This document shows, one piece after another, positions 1-9,529 of a stretch of 33,420 bases of DNA. The notes below the pieces were generated by a model, which did not search any database, was not told the DNA's origin, and worked only from the letters and a program-made list of their open reading frames with translations. Source of the DNA: Roseateles sp. (lineage in GTDB: Bacteria > Pseudomonadota > Gammaproteobacteria > Burkholderiales > Burkholderiaceae); the NCBI GenBank assembly GCA_019232985.1, contig JAFAMW010000008.1, positions 1-33,420 on the forward strand, given 5' to 3'. The position numbers and the translations under genes were made by a program. The stretch's first letter is position 1. Each line of letters opens with the position of its first letter.

Positions 1-116
1 TTGTCGAAGACCTGCTTGGGCATGCAGTAGCTGCAGCGGAAGTTGCAGCGGTCCGTGACCGAGACGCGCAAGTCGTGCAGCGTCCGGCCAAGGCTGTCAT
101 GGAGCAAGGCGGTCAT
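1..116 (-). CDS. moaA: GTP 3',8-cyclase MoaA, N-terminal fragment
   Basis: Only the first 38 codons lie in the window; the gene runs off the left edge. Translation from the ATG at 116-114 gives a short leader, then the segment [12 protein letters not shown], which holds the CxxxCxxC cysteines that bind the radical SAM [4Fe-4S] cluster in the form typical of MoaA. MoaA is a cytosolic enzyme that converts GTP to 3',8-cyclo-GTP, the first step of molybdenum cofactor synthesis. It lies 20 bp downstream of, and on the same strand as, the giant repeat gene, with no terminator seen between them. The family call is strong despite the short fragment because the motif and its distance from the N-terminus fit MoaA. 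Confidence 0.9.
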   Translation of the reverse strand, partial: MTALLHDSLGRTLHDLRVSVTDRCNFRCSYCMPKQVFD

Positions 117-136
117 GCCGCCATTCTGCCCCGGCC

Positions 137-3100
137 TTAAATGAGCACGTGATTCCAGGGCTGTTGTTCGTCTGGATGATGCAGCAATCCGTGGCTGTAC
201 ACCGCCGCGGAGGCGTGAGCTGTACTGCCGGTGTGGCTGCCGTTGTCGAGGACGGAGTGACTCGGCCCCTGCAGCAGGTCGGTGATGTGCGGGGTGCTCG
301 CGGCGCTGCTGGACGCGTTCGAGGTGCTGCTCGTGTTGTTTTGAGCGAACCACACGTCGGCCATTTCGTGGCTCGCGCCGTCGGCGGTCTCGTAGCTGCC
401 GACCATGCCGATCAGGTTGCCGTTCTGCGTCTGTGTGCTGGCGGTCGAGCCGAGGTCGAGCTCGGTGATGCCGAGCGAGCTGAGGCTGACCATGTGGCCC
501 GTCTTCGTATCGCCGACCCACACCGCGAGCTCCGACCATTCCGCGTCGGCGGACGTGATCTTCCCATCATGGTTGGTATCCAGCCCGGCCAGTGCCTGGA
601 AGCCGTTGTTGGCGAGCTGCCCGTTGGCCAGTTGCGTGGCCGTGCCGAAGAGCTGGCTGCCGTTGTCAAGATGGCCGTTGTCGTTGTTGAGGAACAGCAG
701 GCCCGAGCCCGAGCCGACCCAGCCGATGTTGCTAGCCTGGCCTGTGTTGTTGATGTCAAAGCTCACGCCGTGCGAGACGCCGACCGTCTGCACGCCGATG
801 CCCGAGAGGTCGAGCACGAGCGGCGACGCGGCGGGCAGCGCGGCGAGCTGCTCGGCCGTCATGGTCGCGCGCTGCGTGCCGGTGAACGCGGCCGCGTGCG
901 TCATGTCGAGCGAGGCCAGCTCGGCCGTGCTCATGCCGCCGATCTGGGCCTGCGTGAGCGCGGCGATGTCGGCCGTGCCGAGCGCGTTGAGCTGGGCGCT
1001 CGTGAGGTTCGCGATCGCCGCGACGTCGATCGCCGCGAACTGCGCGGTGCTGAACAGCGCGAGGTGGCTGCCCGAGAGCACGTCGATCTGCTGCGAGTTC
1101 AGGCTCGCGAGCTGCGCGGGCGTGAGCGCCTGCAGCTGCTGCGGCTCGAGCGCGAGCATGTGCGCGGTCGTCAGCGTGTCGAGCTGGGCGTTCGTCAGCA
1201 CGGCGACCTGGATCGTGCCGAGCGAGGCGAGCGTCGCGCTCGTCAGCGAGCCCAGGCCCGCCTGCTGGAGCAGCGAGAGCTGGGTCGTGTCGTAGGTCGT
1301 GTAGCTGATCTGGCTCGGGCTCAGCGCGGCGACCTGCGCGGGGCTGAACTCGGCGAACTGGTCGGGCGCGAGCGCGTGCAGCGCCGTCGCGCTGAGGCCG
1401 CGCATCTGCGCGGCGCCGAGCGCACCGAGCTGGGCGACGCTGAAGTCGAGCAGCTGGCTCGCCGTCAGGCCCGCGAGCTGCTGCGGGCTCAGCGACGCGA
1501 TCACGTCGGTGTCGAGGCTGCTCACGTGGAACGGCGAGATCGCGCCGATCTGCGCGGCGCTGAAGGTCGTGAACTGCGCGGGGCCGAGCGCGCCGAGCTG
1601 GGCGCCGCTGAGCGTCGCGATCTCGAGCGTCGTCAGCGCGCCGAGCTGCTGCGGCATCAGCATCGCCATCTGCGCGGTGCTCAGCGCCTGCAGCTGGCCG
1701 ACGCTGAGCTGGGCCATCTGCCCGGCGCTCATCGCGTGCAGCGCGACGGGCGTGATCGCCTTGAGCTGGCTCGGGTCGAGCGACGCGACCTGGTCGTCGG
1801 TCAGCGCCTTGACCTGGGCCGACGAGAGCGTGCCGAACAGCGCCGGCGTGAGCGCGTGCAGCGCGGCCGTGGACAGCGCGCTCAGGCTGTCGGGCGCGAG
1901 CGCGAGCAGCTGCGCGGTGCCGAGCGCCTGGGCCTGCGCGCCGCTGAGCATCGCGACCTGCTGGGCGCCGAACTCGGCGAGCGTCGTCGTGCTCAGCAGC
2001 GCGATGTCCTGGGTCGTCAGCGCGACGATCTGGTTGCTGCCGAGGTAGCCGAGCTGGACCGCGTTGAGCGCGGCGAACTGCTGGGTGTTCAGCGCGTACA
2101 GCGCGTAGGGCGACAGCGCGGCGATCTGGTCGCTCGACCACACGGCAAGCTCGGCCGTGCCGAGCCCGTAGGCCTGGGTCGGCGTGAGCGCCGCGACCTG
2201 CGCGGTGCTGAAAAAAGGCAGCGCGTGCGCGGTCAGCGCGGCGAGCGCGTTGCTCGACAGCGCCGCGAACACGCCGGTGTTGAACGCGGCCAGGCCGGCC
2301 GTGCCGAGCGCGTCGAGCTGCTGGGTCGTCAGCGCGGCGACGGCGCCGCCCGACAGCGCGGCGATCTGGCCGGTGCCGAGCGCCGCGAGCTCGCCCGTCG
2401 TCATCGCCGCGAGCTGGGCGCTGCCGAACGCGGCGAGCTGGCTCGTCGCGAGCGCCGCGACCTGGCCCGTCGACAGCCACGCCACCATGGCGCTCGCGAA
2501 CGCGCCGATCGCGACGCTGTTGATCGCGGCGAGCTGCGTGCCGCCGAGCAGCTGCAGCTCCTGGCTCGTCAGCGAGGCGATCACGTTCGCGCTCAGCGCG
2601 GCCATGTCGCCGCTGCTCAGCGCGCCGAGCTGCCCGGCCGACAGCGCCGCGAACTGCAGGCTCGTCAGGCTCGCGACCGCGGTGGTGCCGAGCGCGCCGA
2701 TCTGCGCGTTCGAGAAGCCCTGCAGCTGCACCGTCGTCAGCACCGCCAGCTCGTGGCCGGTCAGCGCGCCGACCTGCGCGCTCGACAGCAGGCCGAGCTG
2801 CTGGGTGCTGAACGCGCCGATCTGGGCGTCGCCGAGCGCCGCCAAGGCGGCCGTGCCGAGGCCCTGCAGCTGGGGCGCGCCGAGCGCCGCCCATTGCTGG
2901 GTCGACAGGCCGTTCAGCGCGGCCGTCGTCAGCGCGCCGAGCTCGCTGCTCGTCAGCGCCGCGAACTGCTGCGTGCTCATGCCGCGCAGCTGGGCCGCGC
3001 CGACGCCGGTCCATTGGCCGTCGGCGAGCAGGCCGAGCTGGGCCGTGCCGAGGCCGGCGAGCACGCTGCTCGACAGGCTCGCGACCTGCTGCGTCGTCAA

Positions 3101-6100
3101 AGCCTGCACGTGGGCTGCGTCGAACGCGTTGAACTGCGTGCTCGTGAGCACCGCGATCGCGGCCGTGTTCAGCGCGGCGGCCTGGGTCGTGCCCAGCGCC
3201 TGGAGCTGCGCGACCGACAGCGCGTGGGCGGCCTGGGTCGACAACGCGCCGAGCTGCACGACCGTGAGCGCCTGGATCTGCGTGGAGGTCAGCGCGGCGG
3301 CTTCGGTCGCGCTGAGCGCGGCCAGCGCGCCGCTTTGCAGCGCGCCGACCTGCGCGGGCGTCAGCGCGCTGAACTGTTGCGCGGTCAGCGCCGCGAGCTG
3401 GATGCTCGTGAGCGCGTTGAGCCGGGTGTTGCTGAGGCCCTGCAGCGCCGCGATGGGCAACGCGTGCAGCTGGGTCGCGCTGAGGCTCTGGATCTGCGCC
3501 GGCCCGAGGGCGGCGAGCTGGTCGCTGCTGAACGCGCCGATCTGCGTGACCGACAGCGCGGCGATCGCGCCCGACGCGAGCGCGCCGATCTGCTCGGGCG
3601 AAAGCGCGGCGATCTGCGCGCTCGTGAGCCCGGCGAGCTGGCGCTGGGTCAGCGCGCCGATCTGGTCGGCGTTGAGCGCGCGCAGCGCGTTCGGGTCGAG
3701 GCTGCCGACCTGGCCGGCCGTCAGCGCGGCGAGCTCGCTGCCCGTGAACTCGGCGAGCAGCGCGCCGCTGAGCGCCGCGAGCTGCTTCGCGCCGAGGCTC
3801 GCGACGTTGGCGCCGAGCGCGGCGATCTGGTCGGCGCCGAGCGCGGCGAGCTGCGTGCTCGTGAGGTTGGCGACGACGGTGGCCGTGAGGCCCTGGATCT
3901 GGGCCGGCTGCAGGTTCTGGACCTGCGCGACGCTGAGCCCCGCGACGAGGCTCGCCGACAGGCCGGCGAGCGCGGCCGTCGACAGCGCCGCGAACTGGCT
4001 CGGGCTCAGCACGGCGAGCTGGTGCGAGCTCAGCGCCGCGAGCTGCGTGTTCGTGATCGCCGCGACCTGGTCGACGCTCAGGCCGCCGAGCACGGCGTCG
4101 CCGAGCGAGCGCCACTGCGCGGCCGTGAGGCTCGCGATCTGCGACGCGCCGAGCAGGCCGACGCCGGCGGGCGGCAACGCGGCGATCTGCGCCGTGCTCA
4201 TCGCCGCGAGCGCGCCGCCCGACAGGAAGGCCATCTGCGCAGGCGTCAGCGCGGCGATCTGCGCGGTGCCCGCGCCGCTGATCTGGCGCGCGCCGAGGGC
4301 GGCGATCTGGTCGGGGTCGAGCGAGGTGATCGCGGTCGCGTTCAGGCGCGTGAACTGCGCGCTCGTGAGCGCGGCGATCTGGGCGGTGTTGAAGTCGCTG
4401 AGCGCGTCGGCGCCGAGCGCGGCGAACTGCGTCGTCGTCAGCGCGGCGAGCTGGACCGTGCTCAGCGCGGCGAGCTGCACCGGCGCGAGCGCGCCGACGA
4501 TGCCGGCCGACAGGCCGACGATGGCCTGCGTGCCCAGGGCGCCGATCTGGCCCGCCGTCAGCGCCGCGACCTGGGCCGCGCTCAGGGCGCCGGCCGTCGC
4601 GCTCGTCAGGCCGGCGAGCGCGGCCGTGCCGATCTCGGCGATCTGGTCGACGCCGAGCAGCTGGATCTGGTGGCCGCTGAAGCCGCGCAGCTGGGTCGAC
4701 GTGAGCGCCTCGAGCTGGGGCTGCTGCAGCGCCGCGACGACGCGGTCAGACAGGGTCGCGACCTGCAGGCTCGTCAGCGCGGCGACCTGCGCGGCGCCGA
4801 GCGCGGCGAAGTCCGCGCTGTTGAGGCCCTGCAGCTGCACGGTGCTCAGGTTGTGCACGACGGCGGCCTGCAGGTCGGCGATCTGCGTCGGCGTGAGCAG
4901 CGCGAGCTGCGCGCTCGTGAGGCCGCCGACCTGGCGGCTCGTCAGCGACGCGAGCTGGTCGTCGCCGAGGCCGGCGAGCGCGGCGTTCGAGAGCCGGCCG
5001 AACTGCAGGCTCGAGAGCGCGCCGAGCTGCTGCGTCGACAGCATGTCGACCCGGCTTGCGGCCCAGCCCGAGATCTGCGTCGTCGCGAGGCCCTGGATCT
5101 GGTTGACCGTCATCGCGCTGACCTGGTCGCCGCTCAGCGCGTTGAGGACGTCGGTCGACAGCACGCGGACCGCCTGGGTGCTCAGCGCGCCGAACTGGCC
5201 GGCGTTGAGCGAAGCGAGCTGCTCGGCCGACAGCGCCGCGGCCGCGGCCGAGCCGAGCGAATGCAGCGCGAGCGAGCTCAGGCTGCCGACCTGGGCGTCG
5301 GACAGCCGCTGGATCTGGTGCGTCGACAGGCCGCCGAGCTGGGCGGCCGACAGCACGGCGACCTGGCCCGGCGTGAGCGCCGCGAGCAGCGCGTCGGGCA
5401 GCGCGCGCAGCTGGGTCGAACTCAGGCCGCCCAGCTGGGCCGGGTCGATCGAATCGATCTGCTCGGCCGACATCGCCGCCCATTGCGCGGTCGTCAGGCC
5501 CAGCAGCGCGCGGCTGCTCAACGCGTTGACGAGCGCGTCGGGCAGGGCCGCGATCGCCGCGGTGCTCAGGCCCGGCACCTGGCTCGACACGAGCTGGTTG
5601 AACTGGCCCGCGCCCATCGACGCGATCGCGTCGACGCTCATGCGCGCGATCTGCGTGCTCGTGAGGCCGAAGACCTGCGTGCCGCTCAGCGCCTGCACGG
5701 CGGCGTTGCCGAGCGCGGCGATCTGCGCCGTCGACATCGCGGCGATCTGCTGGCTGCTGAAGTTGGCCACGACGCTCGGGTCGAGCTGGCCGAGCAGGCC
5801 CGGCGCGAGCGCGCGCACGGCCTGGGTGCTCAGCGCGAACAGCTGGGCCGCCGACAGCGCCGCGACCTGGCTCGCCGACAGCGCGGCGGCCTCGGTCGAC
5901 GCGAGGTTGTGCAGCGCGAGCGTCTGCAGGCCGCCGAGCTGGTCGGCCGAGAACAGGCCGAACTGGTGGCTGGTGAGGCCATTGAGCTGGGCCGCCGAGA
6001 GCAGGCTCATCTGGCCCGGGTTGATCGCCGCGACCGCCGCGTCGGACAGCGCGCGCAGCTGCGCCGAGCTGAAGCCCGCGAGCTGCGGGGCCTGCAGCGC

Positions 6101-6925
6101 GTTGACCTGGTCGGGCGTCAGGGCCTGGATCTGCAGCGAGCTCAGCGCGCGCAGCGCGAGGCTGGCGAGCGAATCGATCTGGTCGTTGCCGAGGCTCGCG
6201 AGCTGGACGGTCGTCAGGCCGACGAGCTGGCGCGAGGTCAGGGCGGCGATCTGGTCGTTGCTCAGCGCGTCGATGCGGTCGACGCTCAGGCTCGCGATCT
6301 GCGCGCTCGTGAGGCCGCGCAGCTGCGCGCTGTTGAGCGCCTGCACATCGCCGCCGTTCAGCCCACCGATCAGCGCGGTGCCGAGCGCGGCGACCTGCGC
6401 GCTCGAGAGGTCCGCGGCCTGCCGGGGCAGCAGCGCCAGGACCTGGGTGCTCGTGAGCCCCGCGACCACCTGCGTCGCGAGCGCCGTGACCTGGGCGTCG
6501 CCGAGCGCCTGCTCCTGCTGGGTCTGCAGGCCGGCGATCTGGGTCGTCGTGAACGCGTGGACGGCGGCCGTCGAGAGCGCGGCGACGCCGTCGTTGCTGA
6601 TCGCGCCGACCTGGGCGCTCGACAGGTGGGGCACGATCTTGCTGCCGATGCCGGCTACCCCCGCGGCGCTCAGCGCGGCCACCTGCACGGGCGTGATCGC
6701 CGTCCAGCCGACGAGCGAGATCGCCGCGACCTGCTGGCTCGTCAGCTGGGCGATCTGGTCGCCGCTCACGCCGAGCCAGTCGGCCGTGCCGAGCGCGGCG
6801 ATGGCCGCGGTCGACCATTGGCTTACCGGGGTGGTCAACAGCGATGAAGCGGCAGGGGTAGGCAAACCCGGTCTCGATAGTTGGCAGGAATTGCCGACTA
6901 ATCTAAGGGCTTGGGTCCGGATCAA
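137..6925 (-). CDS. Giant octapeptide-repeat protein with C-terminal calcium-loop domain
   Basis: About 2262 residues. Residues ~38-2026 are near-perfect tandem octapeptides, consensus L-[S/T]-x-x-Q-[I/L/V]-x-[A/G/S], about 245 units. Residues ~2034-2160 form a domain seen at the C-terminus of many large secreted RTX/adhesin-like proteins: a VLDLSGIGV start, then [15 protein letters not shown] and [15 protein letters not shown], which look like Asp/Asn-rich calcium loops. The last ~100 residues are Ser/Thr/His-rich and could carry a type I secretion signal (inference). There is no Sec signal peptide and no secretion genes lie nearby. The start is uncertain: the longest frame begins with TTG at 6925-6923 without a clear ribosome site, and no ATG lies near the N-terminus. 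The function is unknown; extracellular or surface location is inferred from the C-terminal domain only. Confidence 0.85.
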   Translation of the reverse strand: MIRTQALRLVGNSCQLSRPGLPTPAASSLLTTPVSQWSTAAIAALGTADWLGVSGDQIAQLTSQQVAAISLVGWTAITPVQVAALSAAGVAGIGSKIVPHLSSAQVGAISNDGVAALSTAAVHAFTTTQIAGLQTQQEQALGDAQVTALATQVVAGLTSTQVLALLPRQAADLSSAQVAALGTALIGGLNGGDVQALNSAQLRGLTSAQIASLSVDRIDALSNDQIAALTSRQLVGLTTVQLASLGNDQIDSLASLALRALSSLQIQALTPDQVNALQAPQLAGFSSAQLRALSDAAVAAINPGQMSLLSAAQLNGLTSHQFGLFSADQLGGLQTLALHNLASTEAAALSASQVAALSAAQLFALSTQAVRALAPGLLGQLDPSVVANFSSQQIAAMSTAQIAALGNAAVQALSGTQVFGLTSTQIARMSVDAIASMGAGQFNQLVSSQVPGLSTAAIAALPDALVNALSSRALLGLTTAQWAAMSAEQIDSIDPAQLGGLSSTQLRALPDALLAALTPGQVAVLSAAQLGGLSTHQIQRLSDAQVGSLSSLALHSLGSAAAAALSAEQLASLNAGQFGALSTQAVRVLSTDVLNALSGDQVSAMTVNQIQGLATTQISGWAASRVDMLSTQQLGALSSLQFGRLSNAALAGLGDDQLASLTSRQVGGLTSAQLALLTPTQIADLQAAVVHNLSTVQLQGLNSADFAALGAAQVAALTSLQVATLSDRVVAALQQPQLEALTSTQLRGFSGHQIQLLGVDQIAEIGTAALAGLTSATAGALSAAQVAALTAGQIGALGTQAIVGLSAGIVGALAPVQLAALSTVQLAALTTTQFAALGADALSDFNTAQIAALTSAQFTRLNATAITSLDPDQIAALGARQISGAGTAQIAALTPAQMAFLSGGALAAMSTAQIAALPPAGVGLLGASQIASLTAAQWRSLGDAVLGGLSVDQVAAITNTQLAALSSHQLAVLSPSQFAALSTAALAGLSASLVAGLSVAQVQNLQPAQIQGLTATVVANLTSTQLAALGADQIAALGANVASLGAKQLAALSGALLAEFTGSELAALTAGQVGSLDPNALRALNADQIGALTQRQLAGLTSAQIAALSPEQIGALASGAIAALSVTQIGAFSSDQLAALGPAQIQSLSATQLHALPIAALQGLSNTRLNALTSIQLAALTAQQFSALTPAQVGALQSGALAALSATEAAALTSTQIQALTVVQLGALSTQAAHALSVAQLQALGTTQAAALNTAAIAVLTSTQFNAFDAAHVQALTTQQVASLSSSVLAGLGTAQLGLLADGQWTGVGAAQLRGMSTQQFAALTSSELGALTTAALNGLSTQQWAALGAPQLQGLGTAALAALGDAQIGAFSTQQLGLLSSAQVGALTGHELAVLTTVQLQGFSNAQIGALGTTAVASLTSLQFAALSAGQLGALSSGDMAALSANVIASLTSQELQLLGGTQLAAINSVAIGAFASAMVAWLSTGQVAALATSQLAAFGSAQLAAMTTGELAALGTGQIAALSGGAVAALTTQQLDALGTAGLAAFNTGVFAALSSNALAALTAHALPFFSTAQVAALTPTQAYGLGTAELAVWSSDQIAALSPYALYALNTQQFAALNAVQLGYLGSNQIVALTTQDIALLSTTTLAEFGAQQVAMLSGAQAQALGTAQLLALAPDSLSALSTAALHALTPALFGTLSSAQVKALTDDQVASLDPSQLKAITPVALHAMSAGQMAQLSVGQLQALSTAQMAMLMPQQLGALTTLEIATLSGAQLGALGPAQFTTFSAAQIGAISPFHVSSLDTDVIASLSPQQLAGLTASQLLDFSVAQLGALGAAQMRGLSATALHALAPDQFAEFSPAQVAALSPSQISYTTYDTTQLSLLQQAGLGSLTSATLASLGTIQVAVLTNAQLDTLTTAHMLALEPQQLQALTPAQLASLNSQQIDVLSGSHLALFSTAQFAAIDVAAIANLTSAQLNALGTADIAALTQAQIGGMSTAELASLDMTHAAAFTGTQRATMTAEQLAALPAASPLVLDLSGIGVQTVGVSHGVSFDINNTGQASNIGWVGSGSGLLFLNNDNGHLDNGSQLFGTATQLANGQLANNGFQALAGLDTNHDGKITSADAEWSELAVWVGDTKTGHMVSLSSLGITELDLGSTASTQTQNGNLIGMVGSYETADGASHEMADVWFAQNNTSSTSNASSSAASTPHITDLLQGPSHSVLDNGSHTGSTAHASAAVYSHGLLHHPDEQQPWNHVLI
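845..6814 (-). repeat. 24-bp coding tandem repeat with 648-bp super-repeat
   Basis: The octapeptide units are 24 bp each. They group into a higher-order period of exactly 27 units (216 residues, 648 bp). Aligned super-repeats begin at 6001 (LSAAQLNG), 5353 (LSAAQLGG), 4705 (LTSTQLRG), 4057 (ITNTQLAA) and, after one 7-residue unit, 3412 (LTSIQLAA). Within each block, units 4, 5, 8, 13, 16, 21 and 26 characteristically lack the Gln, while most others keep it. Units 7-8 recur as [64 protein letters not shown] and [16 protein letters not shown]. The register is less clear nearer the C-terminus. Confidence 0.9.
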
Positions 6926-7065
6926 ATGGGCCGAAAAGACCCGTCATTTCCGCTATCTGTCGTTGTTATGAAGATTTGTGTGTCGGAATGGAAATATCGA
7001 GACACCGTTCACTTCGGCACCGACTGTTACGGCAGGGCCGGGACCCGGGTGCTACGGTCCAGGTC
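6926..7065. other. Intergenic region between divergent genes
   Basis: This stretch separates the giant repeat gene (minus) from the small gene at 7127 (plus), so it should hold promoters for both. I cannot identify convincing -35/-10 pairs, a sigma28 or sigma54 site, or an operator. A 14-codon frame on the minus strand starts with ATG at 6947-6945 and overlaps the start of the giant gene in another frame; there is no good evidence that it is translated. Confidence 0.4.
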
Positions 7066-7111
7066 GAAGCCAGTGTTGTAGACCCCGCCCGGTGTCGCGG
7101 GGTCAGGCTTC
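7066..7111 (+). promoter_or_regulatory. Two-part hairpin in the leader of the 7127 gene
   Basis: An inner perfect stem, GACCCCGC (7081-7088) with GCGGGGTC (7097-7104), has an 8-nt loop. It is nested inside an outer stem, GAAGCC (7066-7071) with GGCTTC (7106-7111). The structure ends just before the GGAGG ribosome site at 7115-7119, which serves the GTG start at 7127. It has no U-tract, so it is not a standard terminator. A role in leader stability or translation control is an inference. Confidence 0.5.
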
Positions 7112-7126
7112 CGTGGAGGCTTTTCC

Positions 7127-7447
7127 GTGCAGAGCGATGAGATGAGAAAGCTGCGGCGTGAACTCGATAGCGCCGCGATCCCCGACGGGCCGACCGGCCG
7201 CGCGACCCTGATCCGGTTTGCGACCCGTTTCTGCGAGGTGCTGCAGACCGAAGGCCGCGACGCCGACGAATGGGAGTCGGCGCTGATCGTCGCGACGGTC
7301 GGCGCCGTGCGCGGCGGCCTGACCCGCTACGCGGCGACCTGCCTCAAGAAAGCCATGACCGACCCCGCGCTGTGCGCGCCGGGCACGCGCGGGCAGGGTG
7401 GCACGAGCCGCGGCGAGCTCGAGCAGATGATCGCGGCGATGCGCTGA
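7127..7447 (+). CDS. Small hypothetical protein (106 aa)
   Basis: I do not recognise the family. The GTG start at 7127 is favoured by a strong GGAGG site at 7115-7119 with 7-nt spacing. The product is a soluble, probably helical protein rich in Arg, Ala and Glu, without signal peptide or membrane segment. It has three cysteines, in FATRFCEVLQ, YAATCLKKA and DPALCAPG, which do not form a standard metal motif. It is convergent with the chemoreceptor gene, only 24 bp away, and has no operon partner. Its G+C and codon use match the chromosome. It is likely a real gene because of the ribosome site and codon pattern, but no function can be given. Confidence 0.7.
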   Translation: MQSDEMRKLRRELDSAAIPDGPTGRATLIRFATRFCEVLQTEGRDADEWESALIVATVGAVRGGLTRYAATCLKKAMTDPALCAPGTRGQGGTSRGELEQMIAAMR

Positions 7448-7471
7448 AACAGCGCGCGCGGGCGCGCCGGC

Positions 7472-9265
7472 TCAGAAGGTTTCCCAGTGGTCGTCGTCGG
7501 CGGCTGCGGCGACGGCGGCCGCGACCGGGGCCGGCGCGGCGGCCCTGGCCGCCGGCTTCGCGCCGGCGCGGACGACCGGGCGCGCGGCGGGCGCCTTCCT
7601 GGCGGTGGCCAAGGCCTTGGCCGGGGTCGCAGGCTTGGCGGCCGCGGTCGCGCGCGGCGCCGGTGCGACGCTGCGCTTGACCGGCGCGGCCGCCGCGCGG
7701 CCCGACTCGTCGCCGCTCAGGCGGAACCTCGCCACCGTCTGGGCGAGCTGCTCGGCCTGGTGCTTGAGGCTCTCGGCCGCGGCGGCGCTTTCTTCGACGA
7801 GCGCGGCGTTCTGCTGCGTGACCTGGTCGAGCTGGTTGACGGCGTCGCCGATCTGGCCGATGCCCTGGTTCTGCTCGAGGCTCGACGCGCTGATCTCGCC
7901 GACGAGGTCGTTCACGCGCTGGACCTGCAGCATGATGTCGTCGATCGCGACGCCCGCGTCGCCGACCAGCGCGCTGCCGGTCTCGACCTTCTCCACGCTG
8001 TTGCCGATCAGGCTCTTGATCTCGCGCGCGGCCTCGGCGCTGCGCTGGGCCAGTGTGCGCACCTCGCCGGCGACGACGGCGAAGCCGCGGCCCTGCTCGC
8101 CCGCGCGCGCGGCTTCCACGGCCGCGTTCAGCGCGAGGATGTTGGTCTGGAACGCGATGCCGTCGATCGTGCCGATGATGTCGCCGATCTTCTTGGAGCT
8201 CTCGCTGATCTGCGCCATCGTCGCGACGACCTTGCCGACGACCTCGCCGCCCTTGGCCGCGGCTTCGCTCGCCGTGCTCGAGAGCTGGCGCGCCTGCTGC
8301 GCGGCCTCGGCGTTCTTCTGCACGGTCGCGGTCATCTGCTCCATCGACGCGGCGGTCTGCTGCAGATTGCTCGCCTGCTCCTCGGTGCGCTGCGACAGGT
8401 CGGCGTTGCCGCTCGCGATCTGCGTCGTGCCGGTCGCGATCGAGTCGGACGCCTGGCGCACGTCGCCGACGATGCCGACGAGGCTTTCGTTCATGCGGCG
8501 CAGCGCGTCGAGCAGCTGGCCGGTCTCGTCGCGGCTCTTGACGACGATGCGCGAGCTCAGGTCGCCGCTCGCGACCGTCTCGGCGACGGCGACGGCTTCG
8601 CGGATCGGCGCCGTGATCGAGATCGTGACCCAGTAGGCGATGCCGATGCCGAACACGAAGGCCCCGACGAGCAGGCCGATCACGACGTAGCGCGTGCCGT
8701 GGAAGGTCGCCTGCGAGGCCGCGTACGCGCCGTCGGCGCTCTTGGCCTGCAGCGCGACGTCCTTCTCGATGTCGTCCGACAGCGCGTTGAAGCGCGTCAG
8801 CGAATCGCCGAGCGAGAGCTGGCGCAGCTCGTCGGAGAAATGGCGCTCGCTCTTCGCGCGGGCGATGACTTCGTCCTGGGCCTGGTAGAAGCGCTCCTGG
8901 TCGGCCTCGATCGCGCCGGCCAGCGCCTTTTCCTCGGGCGTGTCTACGGTCGCGACGTATTGTTTCCAGGCCTTCGCCGCGGCGGTCTTGCCGTCGGCCA
9001 TGCGCTGGTCCCAGCGCGCGAATTCGTCGTCGGTCGAGCTCGTCACGTACTGGCCGCCGACGCGCCGCAGCAGGTTCACGGCGGTGCGGTAGTCGCCGAG
9101 CGCGCGGATCGCCGGCAGCCAGTTCTTCGCCATGTCCTCGGTCGACGCGTTGACCTTGGAGACGGCGTTCAGCGACGCGAGCCCGAGTACCGTCGTCAGC
9201 AGCAGGACGAGGGCAAAGCCGAGCGCCAGGCGCGCGCCGATCTTGAGATTGGAAATGGCTGTCAC
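7472..9265 (-). CDS. Methyl-accepting chemotaxis protein with C-terminal WETF tether
   Basis: An inner-membrane chemoreceptor that senses a ligand outside and controls CheA through CheW. From the GTG at 9265-9263 the order is: membrane helix 1 (~11-32), a periplasmic helical sensor (~33-190, four-helix-bundle type, ligand unknown), membrane helix 2 (~191-213), HAMP, then a long cytoplasmic signalling coiled coil. The conserved hairpin tip (FQTNILALNAAVEAARAGEQ) lies near residues 370-395. A long Ala/Pro/Lys-rich linker ends in HWETF, matching the NWETF pentapeptide that tethers CheR and CheB in enteric receptors. The GTG start follows a G-rich ribosome site and places the basic NLKIGARL segment right before helix 1. 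A longer frame from ATG 9322 is possible but adds atypical sequence. No other che genes are nearby. Confidence 0.93.
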   Translation of the reverse strand: MTAISNLKIGARLALGFALVLLLTTVLGLASLNAVSKVNASTEDMAKNWLPAIRALGDYRTAVNLLRRVGGQYVTSSTDDEFARWDQRMADGKTAAAKAWKQYVATVDTPEEKALAGAIEADQERFYQAQDEVIARAKSERHFSDELRQLSLGDSLTRFNALSDDIEKDVALQAKSADGAYAASQATFHGTRYVVIGLLVGAFVFGIGIAYWVTISITAPIREAVAVAETVASGDLSSRIVVKSRDETGQLLDALRRMNESLVGIVGDVRQASDSIATGTTQIASGNADLSQRTEEQASNLQQTAASMEQMTATVQKNAEAAQQARQLSSTASEAAAKGGEVVGKVVATMAQISESSKKIGDIIGTIDGIAFQTNILALNAAVEAARAGEQGRGFAVVAGEVRTLAQRSAEAAREIKSLIGNSVEKVETGSALVGDAGVAIDDIMLQVQRVNDLVGEISASSLEQNQGIGQIGDAVNQLDQVTQQNAALVEESAAAAESLKHQAEQLAQTVARFRLSGDESGRAAAAPVKRSVAPAPRATAAAKPATPAKALATARKAPAARPVVRAGAKPAARAAAPAPVAAAVAAAADDDHWETF

Positions 9266-9529
9266 GTTGAGCCCCCCGCGTGAATGAAAGGTTTGCATAC
9301 CGACCGCCGGCATTATTGACATTGCAACTTTCTGCGACGCGGGCAGGGTTTGCCTGGAAGCCTCGAAATCACAGCTAGTTAAGGGTTCCGTGAGAAATTG
9401 GCGAGCGACTTATTTATCGATATCGATCCATAACCCTCGCGCTTTGCTTTTGATAACGATCCACGCCCAGGTCATCGTGGAGACAATCGGCAGCGTTAAC
9501 TGCTGATCTGCGATAGCCGGTCCCCACGC
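9266..9529. promoter_or_regulatory. Divergent intergenic region with a 12-bp perfect palindrome
   Basis: This lies between the chemoreceptor (minus) and the DUF1800 gene (plus) and is more AT-rich than its surroundings. It holds the perfect palindrome ATCGATATCGAT at 9416-9427, which could be an operator. I looked for a sigma28 promoter before the chemoreceptor and did not find a convincing one. Confidence 0.35.

Noticed and set aside
845..6814. CRISPR array or satellite DNA
   Set aside because: The repeats are in frame, vary freely at third and non-consensus positions and have no spacers; they are coding repeats.
845..6814. TAL-effector-like DNA-binding repeats
   Set aside because: Units such as LTPDQVNA resemble the start of TAL repeats, but the period is 8, not 33-35 residues, and no variable di-residue code or second helix is present.
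149..6847. A 2232-residue open frame on the plus strand, and other long frames, across the giant repeat gene
   Set aside because: A GC-rich 24-bp tandem repeat without stop codons leaves several frames open on both strands. Only the minus-strand frame ending at 137 gives the regular octapeptide with a conserved C-terminal domain; the others are Arg/Ala-rich by-products.
6885..6905. Sigma54-like TTGGCAGGAATTGCC
   Set aside because: The GG-to-GC distance is 8 instead of 10, and the site lies inside the giant gene's frame on the wrong strand for either neighbour.
137..6925. Classical RTX toxin or ice-nucleation protein
   Set aside because: There are no GGxGxD nonapeptides and no AGYGSTxT octapeptides; only the C-terminal loop domain recalls large secreted proteins.
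6905..6947. Short 14-codon frame upstream of, and overlapping, the giant gene start
   Set aside because: It has an ATG but no properly spaced ribosome site and no recognisable sequence; it may be chance.
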